A DNA stretch of 11,121 nt from CAYXXZ01 sp050175615 (GTDB taxonomy: Bacteria > Pseudomonadota > Gammaproteobacteria > Pseudomonadales > Porticoccaceae): the NCBI GenBank assembly GCA_050175615.1, contig JBFXIU010000114.1, forward strand, positions 1 to 11,121, written 5' to 3'. Under the pieces are notes generated by a model. The model ran no database searches. It saw only the letters and a list, made by a program, of their open reading frames with translations, and had not been told where the DNA came from. Below, one piece after another: positions 1 to 6,136 of the stretch. Both the position numbers and the translations under genes were made by a program. The stretch's first letter is position 1. Every line of letters starts with the position of its first letter.

Positions 1-107
1 GCCATTTCCACACAATACTGCAAGATCGAATGCCGGAGGGCTGGCAATTAGGTAGAGATGATCCGTTACAGAGGCTCTATACTGCCGGGATCAAGGTTAG
101 TTTGTAG
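1..107 (+). CDS. 3' end of an unidentified protein gene (partial)
   Basis: Reading from base 3, an open frame gives 34 residues and stops at TAG 105-107. The other two plus-strand frames stop at about base 50. The peptide has an ordinary protein-like composition, with segments such as MPEGWQLGRDDPLQRLY, a pattern that looks like the C-terminus of a globular cytoplasmic protein. The start and most of the gene lie to the left of the window. It converges on the phosphoribosyltransferase gene, leaving only about 33 bases between the stop codons, and I see no hairpin there. I do not recognise the family. A chance open frame of this length at a contig edge is possible. Confidence 0.45.
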   Translation, partial: HFHTILQDRMPEGWQLGRDDPLQRLYTAGIKVSL

Positions 108-140
108 TAAAGGCGAGGGTGATCATCAAGGTTTGACATT

Positions 141-722
141 TCATCGGTGCAGAATATCGGCAAGTACTCGCAACTCTTTCTTGCCGTCAATAATTTCTCT
201 GGGCGTCAGGCCGCTGAGCTCGTGGGGAAAGACAATCCACTGGTCGGTGGTGTGAACATAGTAATCCGGCAGGCGCTGGGTGAGGTTGTTGTCCGGTTTG
301 AAGTAAGGGCAGGCAAGGCGGATTTCCGTGAGTCCGGGGCACAGTGCCATCAAGGTGTTGACGACTTTATCCAGGGTCAGCCCGGTATCAAACACATCGT
401 CGATAATAAGCACTTTTGATTTGGCTGTCAGCGCGGCGACAACTGGCTCCAAGCCTTCGATGAGGATGTCGTCGTGGCGGTGATCCACACCCAGACAATG
501 GCGTGTTTTGATGGCAAAGTGCTGGTGTTCGATACCTTTGTAAGTCAGCCACTCGTCAATCGCCACGGCTACAGGAGTTCCGCCCCGCCACAGTGCTATG
601 AGGACATCGGGATAAAAGTGGCTGGCGACGATTTTTTCGCCGAGATGAAAGGCGTCGTTGAGAAGGTCGTTGGCGCTGACAAAGAGTTTTTCTGGCTTGT
701 TGGTGGTGTCTGAATCGGTCAT
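141..722 (-). CDS. Phosphoribosyltransferase (COG2236-like, probable purine salvage)
   Basis: A 193-residue cytoplasmic type I phosphoribosyltransferase, probably joining hypoxanthine, guanine or xanthine to PRPP to form the nucleotide. The PRPP-binding loop VLIIDDVFDTGLT is at residues 104-116, with two adjacent aspartates followed by the D-T-G phosphate clamp. An early WRGG (45-48) fits the pyrophosphate-binding loop. WIVFPHE near residues 162-168 is typical of the COG2236 group of hypoxanthine/xanthine phosphoribosyltransferases, many of which are archaeal. It does not resemble Bacillus-type Xpt. The ATG at 722 is chosen because the longer frame begins with TTG at 782, and because a weak GGAAG lies just before this ATG. 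The gene is divergent from the cytochrome c5 gene. Substrate specificity cannot be read from the sequence. Confidence 0.85.
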   Translation of the reverse strand: MTDSDTTNKPEKLFVSANDLLNDAFHLGEKIVASHFYPDVLIALWRGGTPVAVAIDEWLTYKGIEHQHFAIKTRHCLGVDHRHDDILIEGLEPVVAALTAKSKVLIIDDVFDTGLTLDKVVNTLMALCPGLTEIRLACPYFKPDNNLTQRLPDYYVHTTDQWIVFPHELSGLTPREIIDGKKELRVLADILHR

Positions 723-798
723 TGGCTTCCGGTTTCGGCTCAAAAGCGAGGGTTCTGGGCGATCAAGGGCGAAGCATAGCAAATAATTACGGCGTTGA

Positions 799-828
799 TT
801 TCCAGTTGTTGGCTATTGTCGCTATAAT
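799..828 (+). promoter_or_regulatory. Sigma-70-type promoter for the cytochrome c5 gene
   Basis: A perfect -10 hexamer TATAAT lies at 823-828. A -35-like TTTCCA (4 of 6 matches to TTGACA) lies at 799-804, giving an 18-base spacer. Transcription would start at about 835, leaving a short leader of about 37 bases before the ATG at 872. It sits between divergent genes and points toward the cytochrome. Confidence 0.6.
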
Positions 829-871
829 CGCCGCTGTTTCGATTTACTCAATTCCGTGATGGAGGCGTTTT

Positions 872-1324
872 ATGGGGATGGTTAAGAAAGCAGGGTTGTC
901 TGCTGTTGCTATTTCACTGTTGCTGGGGCTTGCTGCCTGTAGTGGCGAAGAAAAAGAAGTGGTGCTCACGCCACAGCAGGAAGAAGCTGTTGCTGAACGC
1001 CTCGCGCCAGAGGGAAGTGTGACCCTGGAGTCGGATGTGGTGGCTACAGCTCCGGCGATTGATTCTGCGGCAGGCGCAGAGCCCCGTTCCGGTGAGGAAA
1101 TCTACAATAAATCCTGTACCACCTGCCACAGCACTGGCGCTGCCGGCGCTCCCAAGCTTGGCGACGCCGCCGCCTGGGAACCGCGCATTGCCCAAGGCAT
1201 GGAAACCCTGTACACCCACGGCATCAGCGGTATTCGCGGCATGCCGCCACGGGGTTTGTGTATGGATTGCAGCGACGACGAAATCAAGGCCTCAGTTGAT
1301 TACATGGTTGAAAACAGCCAGTAA
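872..1324 (+). CDS. Cytochrome c5 family lipoprotein (c-type monohaem)
   Basis: A 150-residue monohaem c-type cytochrome that would carry electrons on the periplasmic face of a membrane. Residues 1-22 form a lipoprotein signal peptide (KK, then a hydrophobic stretch) ending in the lipobox LAAC, with Cys23 as the predicted lipidation and cleavage site. An acidic, Ala-rich linker runs to about residue 72. The haem domain follows: CTTCH at 82-86 supplies the two thioether cysteines and the His ligand, and Met124 in GMPPRG is the sixth ligand. Cys130 and Cys133 in CMDC match the extra cysteine pair characteristic of cytochrome c5. The first ATG is chosen over the one at 878 because GGAGG (861-865) is six bases before it. 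The gene appears monocistronic, with its own promoter and terminator. Its redox partner is not evident. Confidence 0.93.
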   Translation: MGMVKKAGLSAVAISLLLGLAACSGEEKEVVLTPQQEEAVAERLAPEGSVTLESDVVATAPAIDSAAGAEPRSGEEIYNKSCTTCHSTGAAGAPKLGDAAAWEPRIAQGMETLYTHGISGIRGMPPRGLCMDCSDDEIKASVDYMVENSQ

Positions 1325-1396
1325 GTCCGCAGTAGCTGTTGTCAATTGCTGTGTTTGGTACCGTGTTTGACGGCAGCGAAATAACGTCATGACATG

Positions 1397-1421
1397 AGCC
1401 GGGGTTTGATCCCGGCTTTTT
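1397..1421 (+). terminator. Rho-independent terminator after cytochrome c5
   Basis: Stem AGCCGGG at 1397-1403 pairs with CCCGGCT at 1411-1417 around a seven-base loop, and a run of five T ends at 1421. It lies about 73 bases after the cytochrome stop codon. The T run is on the plus-strand side only, so it suits the cytochrome rather than the converging rep gene. Confidence 0.88.
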
Positions 1422-1457
1422 GTTGTCTGGCATTGGTGTAATCGCGCCCGTTATCTT

Positions 1458-3467
1458 CTAATCGAAGAGGTTTTTCAGGGCGGCAATCGACTCTTTGCCG
1501 CGCACCTTGCGCACCTCGGGATCATCGTTGCCAAAGCCGACCTTTTCGATGTCCTCCTGGGGCAGTTCGTCGATAAAACGGCTCGGCGTGGTGGTAATGA
1601 TTTCGCCGAACTGGCGCCGCTTTGCCGCCATGGTCATGGTCAATGTGCGCTGAGCTCGCGTAATGCCCACATAGGCCAGACGGCGCTCTTCTTCAATATT
1701 GTCCTCTTCAATGCTGCTGCGGTGGGGAAGAATCTCTTCTTCCATGCCGATAAGAAAAACATGGGGAAACTCCAGGCCTTTGGCTGCGTGAAGGGTCATC
1801 AGTTGCACCTTGTCGTCGGCGGACTCTTCTTCCTGGCGTTCGAGCAAATCCCGCAGCACCAGCTTGGCAATGGCATCCTCCACCGGAGTGCTGTCGCCCT
1901 CGTCAGGCTCTTCGAGCATCTTGTTAAGTTGAGCAATCAGAAATTCGACATTGCCCCAGCGTTTTTCCGCCACCGCCGCGCTGCTGGCATTCTGGTGGAG
2001 CCAGCCCTGGTAATCGATATCTTCAAGCATCTCGCGAATGGCCGCAATGGGTTTGCCACCCTGGCAATTGCGGGAAATATTGTCGAGCCAGTGCTTGAAC
2101 TGGCGCAGGCGGTTGAGGTTTTGTTCCGCCAGCTGGCTGGCAAAACCCAGTTCGTCAATGGCCTGATAGAGGGAGATATGGCGCTGGTTGGCGTACTCGC
2201 CAAGTTTGACCAAGGTGGTGGAGCCGATCTGACGGCGCGGAGTGTTGATAATGCGCAGAAAGGCATTGTCATCATCGGGATTAACCAGCAGGCGCAGGTA
2301 GGCCATCACGTCCTTGATCTCGGTGCGCGAATAAAACGAGGTGCCGCCGCTGAGCTGGTAGGGAATACTTTGCGACTGAAGTTTGATCTCCAATAACCGC
2401 GACTGATAGTTGCCCCGGTAGAGCACGGCAAAGTCGCGGAAATGGCACTGTTTACTGAGGCGCATGGTGAGAATTTCGTTGACGACCCGCTCCATTTCGG
2501 TTTCTTCGTTGCTGCAGCGCATCATGCGAATAGGGTCGCCAAAGCCGAGTTCGCTCCACAGGGATTTGCTGAATACGTGGGGGTTGTTGGCGATGAGTTG
2601 GTTGGCGCTGCGCAAAATACGCGCCGTGGAGCGGTAATTCTGTTCCAGTTTGACCACTTTGAGGTGGGGGTAGTCCTGCTGAAGTTGCGCCAGATTTTCC
2701 GGCCTCGCGCCCCGCCAGGCGTAGATGGACTGGTCGTCATCCCCCACCACGGTGAGGGCGCCACGGCTTCCGGTCAACAGTTTGACCAGCCGATACTGGG
2801 AGAGGTTGGTGTCCTGATACTCATCCACCAGCAGGTAGCGAATTTTGTTGCGCCATTTTTCGAGCAGTTCTTGATCGGCCTCAAGCATCTGCACCGGCAG
2901 CAGAATAAGATCGTCAAAATCCACGGCATTGTAGGCGCGCAGGGCGCTGATATAGCGCTCGTAGAGAACGGCAATGCCCTGTTCCCCTGGGCTGGTGGCT
3001 TTGGACAGGGCTTCCGGGGGAAGAATCAATTCGTTTTTCCAGTTGGAGATTTGGTTTTGAATCAGGTTGATATGGTCGCTATCGACATCGCCGTCCCTGA
3101 GAATGAGCTCTCGTATCAGGTTGCGACTGTCTTCACCGTCGAGAATGGAAAAGCCGGGTTTGAAGCCAAAATGTTTGATTTCCTGGCGAATCATGTTGAG
3201 GCCGAGGTTGTGAAATGTCGACACGGTCAGCCCCTGCGCCTCTTTGCCTTTAACCAGCTTCGCGGCGCGCTCCTTCATTTCCCGGGCGGCTTTGTTGGTA
3301 AAGGTGACGGCGGCAATATGGCGGGCGCTGAGGCCGCACTCATTAACCAGGTAAGCGATTTTTCGAGTGATCACGCTGGTTTTGCCGCTGCCAGCCCCGG
3401 CGAGTACCAACAGGGGGCCGTCGATATAATGAACTGCGATGGTTTGTTGCGGATTAAGTGTTGTCAC
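1458..3467 (-). CDS. rep: ATP-dependent DNA helicase Rep (UvrD/Rep superfamily 1)
   Basis: Rep is a 3'-5' superfamily 1 DNA helicase that clears proteins ahead of replication forks and aids restart. From the GTG at 3467 the product is 669 residues, against about 673 in E. coli, and the similarity appears to run end to end. Walker A AGAGSGKT is at about residues 23-30, followed by TFTNKAAREM (motif Ia). Walker B DEYQD is at about 215-219, then GDDDQSIYAWRGA (motif III). Motif V is TLHAAKGLEFPHVF and motif VI is RRLAYVGITRAQ. The frame stays open to a TTG at 3521. The GTG is preferred because it gives MTTLNPQQ, matching the E. coli N-terminus MRLNPGQQ, although no Shine-Dalgarno is visible at either start. 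The gene lies 61 bases after the ytjB stop and is probably co-transcribed with it. PcrA/UvrD is less likely. Confidence 0.96.
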   Translation of the reverse strand: MTTLNPQQTIAVHYIDGPLLVLAGAGSGKTSVITRKIAYLVNECGLSARHIAAVTFTNKAAREMKERAAKLVKGKEAQGLTVSTFHNLGLNMIRQEIKHFGFKPGFSILDGEDSRNLIRELILRDGDVDSDHINLIQNQISNWKNELILPPEALSKATSPGEQGIAVLYERYISALRAYNAVDFDDLILLPVQMLEADQELLEKWRNKIRYLLVDEYQDTNLSQYRLVKLLTGSRGALTVVGDDDQSIYAWRGARPENLAQLQQDYPHLKVVKLEQNYRSTARILRSANQLIANNPHVFSKSLWSELGFGDPIRMMRCSNEETEMERVVNEILTMRLSKQCHFRDFAVLYRGNYQSRLLEIKLQSQSIPYQLSGGTSFYSRTEIKDVMAYLRLLVNPDDDNAFLRIINTPRRQIGSTTLVKLGEYANQRHISLYQAIDELGFASQLAEQNLNRLRQFKHWLDNISRNCQGGKPIAAIREMLEDIDYQGWLHQNASSAAVAEKRWGNVEFLIAQLNKMLEEPDEGDSTPVEDAIAKLVLRDLLERQEEESADDKVQLMTLHAAKGLEFPHVFLIGMEEEILPHRSSIEEDNIEEERRLAYVGITRAQRTLTMTMAAKRRQFGEIITTTPSRFIDELPQEDIEKVGFGNDDPEVRKVRGKESIAALKNLFD

Positions 3468-3528
3468 AGAAATAGATGGTTGGTTGGCGGACTGCAAGCA
3501 GGGGCGATGTGGCTGTTGCAAGCACTGA

Positions 3529-4736
3529 TCAGGTTAGTGTTGATGATAGAAACGCCAGTTGCTTGCTGAACATTTCCTGGCTTTCGTCGCTGTAACTGCG
3601 GAATTGCCATACTGAGGCGGCGCTGAACTCTTCAACGGTACAGCCCTCTAGCTGGCTTTCACTGAGATTGGTCTTGTCGATAACCAGCTCCCACGAGCCC
3701 GCGAGGGGCAGCATGTCGATCAGGCGATTGATGCATTCCTCCCGTTCCAGGTCATTGCGCCAGGGGCTGCCGTACACGGAGGGTTCGCGGTGGGCGGCGC
3801 TGATGCGAACTTCAAAGGGCAGGTGTTCGGCGGTGGCGATCTTTTCACAGAGTTTAAGCAGGGCGTTGGCGCAGTTGATGGCTCTGGTGATGGGATGTTC
3901 GTCGCTATCGTCGTCAAATTGAACGAGCATGGCGGTATTTCTGGATTGCAGGCGAGCACCTTTAAACAGCGTCAGATTGGAATCGATGAGATCATCAATC
4001 TTTTTAAGCATTGAGCCAAAGGCGTCAGCATTGAGTTGGGCTCGCCACTTTGGCAGGTTGGGTATGCTGATAGCCAGCATGCTGTAGCGGTACTCCCTGT
4101 CAAAATCCTCATCGGGCGTCTTTTGTATGAAGGGTTCCAGGGTTTTTTCCAGGGTATCGAGCTCGGACTGGTTGTGATCCGTGCCGCTGTCGGCGGGGAA
4201 ACTGGCGTTAATGGTGCGGATTCGCCGGGAATAGTGGCCGGTGGTACGGATCAGCCAGATTGCAAACAGGGCGGTGATCAACAGCCAGGCGCCCAGGGCG
4301 ATCCAGATCGGCGTGCGGTAAAGGCTCAGTATCAATTGCTTGTTAAGCTCAACACGCACCTGCCCCATCATGGTGTTGTCGACATTGATTGGGCTGGTAT
4401 AGGCGGCGAGCCTGTGGTTTGCCGGTACACTGCGCTGGCTTTGGGCAAGAATGCGGTTTGACGCTGAATAGACAGTGGCGCGCACCACAGCGTCGGTATC
4501 GTTGAGGAGGTTGTCGAGAATCACCTGAATGCTGATAACGTTGCCATCGATGACGGGCTGTTTGAGGGACTCGGCAACCTGCACCCCCAGGGCATGGCCG
4601 AGGGCGTCCTGTTGCTTTGTTGCCAGCGCGCTCAATCTGGTGCCGAGTAAAATGGCAGCACCAGCCCAGACAGGACAGCATAGATGGCTAGCGCCACTGC
4701 GATACGAGCACCGAGATTTTTGGGGAGTACAGGCAT
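3529..4736 (-). CDS. ytjB: YtjB/Smp (SMP_2) family membrane protein with cyclase-like C-terminus; frameshifted near start
   Basis: An inner-membrane protein of the Smp/AhpA (YtjB) family, whose role is poorly defined. The ATG at 4736 gives 27 residues that are a good signal anchor (MPVLPKNLGARIAVALAIY, then hydrophobic), but this frame stops at about 4632. The main frame runs from about 4653 to 3529. Adding one G between 4656 and 4655 joins them into about 402 residues. The order is then: membrane segment 1 (about 10-32), a periplasmic Smp region (the segment containing ILDNLLNDTDAVVRATVY resembles E. coli Smp), membrane segment 2 (about 143-163), and a cytoplasmic domain (about 215-385) resembling a class III nucleotide cyclase without its metal-binding aspartates. 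In the sequence as given, the best start in the main frame is TTG at 4635, which would drop the first membrane segment. It is divergent from serB, as in E. coli, and rep follows. Confidence 0.8.
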
Positions 4737-4788
4737 GGATTTTTAAGTTGCTGAGCTTGAGGTCGTGCTATCTTACCAGTGGCTACCC

Positions 4789-4794
4789 TATAAT
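4789..4794 (+). promoter_or_regulatory. Probable -10 box of the serB promoter
   Basis: A perfect TATAAT is at 4789-4794, with transcription expected from about 4801 and a leader of about 23 bases before the serB GTG. No convincing -35 hexamer is found at 16-18 bases upstream. The box is nearly symmetric: the opposite strand reads TATTAT at 4795-4790, which could serve the divergent ytjB gene, so the two promoters may overlap. That second reading also lacks a good -35. Confidence 0.5.
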
Positions 4795-4823
4795 AGCGAC
4801 CTCGATTTTAAGGGTGCAGTGCT

Positions 4824-6038
4824 GTGAAGGAAATTCTGCTTATTAATGTTACCGGAGAAGACAGGCCTGGTGTCACTACCGCGGTGACCAGTGCTCTGGC
4901 GCAATATGCGGTGTCTATTCTCGACATAGGTCAGGCGGTGATTCACGATACCCTGACCCTGGGAATCCTCGCCGAAGTTCCCTCGAATGCGGAGTTGTCA
5001 CCTGTCCTTAAAGATGTCCTCTTCCAGGTTCACAAGCTGGGTATGCAGGTGCGCTTTCAGCCCATCAGCGAAGAGAGCTATGAACACTGGGTTTCCCAGC
5101 AGGGCAAGCCCCGACACCTGATCACCCTGTTGGCGCGGCGGGTAAAGGCGGAACATATCGCCCGTGTGACATCGGTCACTGCGGCTCACGACCTCAATAT
5201 TGACAAAATAAATCGTCTTTCAGGCCGTATTCCCCTTGACCATATTGACCTTCACAGCAAGGCCTGCGTTGAATTTTCCGTGCGCGGCGCCCCCGAAGAT
5301 TACAACCAGTTTCGCAGCACGCTGCTTGAGTTGGCGTCGGAAATGGATGTGGATATCGCCTACCAGGAAGACAATATCTTTCGCCGCCATCGCCGCTTGG
5401 TGGTTTTTGATATGGACTCCACCCTGATTGAGGCCGAAGTCATCGATGAGCTGGCCAAGGAGGCCGGTGTTGGCGACCAGGTCGCTGCCATTACCGAGGC
5501 GGCGATGCGTGGCGAGCTCGACTTTATCGAAAGTTTTACCCAGAGAGTTGCCCTGCTGAAGGGCTTGAGCGCCGATGTCCTCGATGGCATTGCCCGCAGG
5601 CTGCCGCTGACGGAGGGGGCGGAAGAACTGATCTCCACGCTGAAAAAACTCGGTTATAAAACGGCGATTCTCTCCGGCGGTTTTGAATATTTCGGCAGCA
5701 AAATACAGCAGCACCTGGGTATTGATTATCTCTTTGCCAATCAGCTCGAAATTGAAAGCGGTGTGGTCACAGGCCGGGTGACGGGTCGAGTGGTTGACGG
5801 TCAGCGCAAGGCAGAGCTTCTGCGCGAATTGGCGGTCAGGGAGAATATCAGCCTGGAACAGGTGGTCGCCGTCGGCGATGGCGCCAACGACCTTCCCATG
5901 CTCAGCATTGCCGGGCTGGGCATTGCCTTTCGCGCCAAACCCATCGTCAAGGCCAGTGCCAAGCAGGCCATTTCAAAACTGGGTTTGGATGGGGTTCTGT
6001 ATTTGATGGGCATCCGCGACCGGGATACCCATATTTAA
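4824..6038 (+). CDS. serB: Phosphoserine phosphatase SerB
   Basis: SerB hydrolyses O-phospho-L-serine to L-serine, the last step of serine biosynthesis, in the cytoplasm. At 404 residues this is the long form found in pseudomonads, with two N-terminal ACT-like regulatory regions (about 1-180; the first begins with INVTGEDRPGVTTAV) ahead of the HAD phosphatase core. HAD motif I is DMDSTLIEAEVIDELAK, with Asp196 the expected nucleophile and Asp198 the acid/base. Motif II is LSGGF (Ser284), and motif IV is GDGANDLPM, with Asp352 and Asp356 binding Mg. The start is GTG at 4824, with AAGGG at 4810-4814 nine bases upstream. It is divergent from ytjB and convergent with the fimX-like gene. No frameshift or missing key residue is seen. 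Confidence 0.97.
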   Translation: MKEILLINVTGEDRPGVTTAVTSALAQYAVSILDIGQAVIHDTLTLGILAEVPSNAELSPVLKDVLFQVHKLGMQVRFQPISEESYEHWVSQQGKPRHLITLLARRVKAEHIARVTSVTAAHDLNIDKINRLSGRIPLDHIDLHSKACVEFSVRGAPEDYNQFRSTLLELASEMDVDIAYQEDNIFRRHRRLVVFDMDSTLIEAEVIDELAKEAGVGDQVAAITEAAMRGELDFIESFTQRVALLKGLSADVLDGIARRLPLTEGAEELISTLKKLGYKTAILSGGFEYFGSKIQQHLGIDYLFANQLEIESGVVTGRVTGRVVDGQRKAELLRELAVRENISLEQVVAVGDGANDLPMLSIAGLGIAFRAKPIVKASAKQAISKLGLDGVLYLMGIRDRDTHI

Positions 6039-6096
6039 GGCTTCACCTTCTGATTCGCGGACAGTTGCCCTGAACCCTGATCCATTCCCCTGGGCG

Positions 6097-6116
6097 GACG
6101 CTTTGAGCAAAGCGTC
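6097..6116. repeat. Perfect 8-bp inverted repeat between convergent serB and fimX-like genes
   Basis: GACGCTTT at 6097-6104 and AAAGCGTC at 6109-6116 form a perfect eight-base stem with a GAGC loop. It lies about 58 bases after the serB stop and 20 bases from the fimX-like stop. Neither strand has a T run after it, so it is not a standard intrinsic terminator. It could still act as an mRNA 3'-end stabiliser or a weak bidirectional terminator. Confidence 0.5.
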
Positions 6117-6136
6117 GCTGTCGGTGTTGGCGGAGA

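Noticed and set aside
723..800. Possible minus-strand promoter for the phosphoribosyltransferase (TATGCT around 775-780)
   Set aside because: Only a 4-of-6 -10 match with no believable -35 at normal spacing.
2442..3569. Plus-strand open frame of 375 codons
   Set aside because: It is antisense to the conserved helicase motifs of rep and has no independent domain evidence or start signal.
6097..6116. Inverted repeat considered as an intrinsic terminator for serB or the fimX-like gene
   Set aside because: The stem is perfect but neither strand has a following T run, so it is listed only as an inverted repeat.
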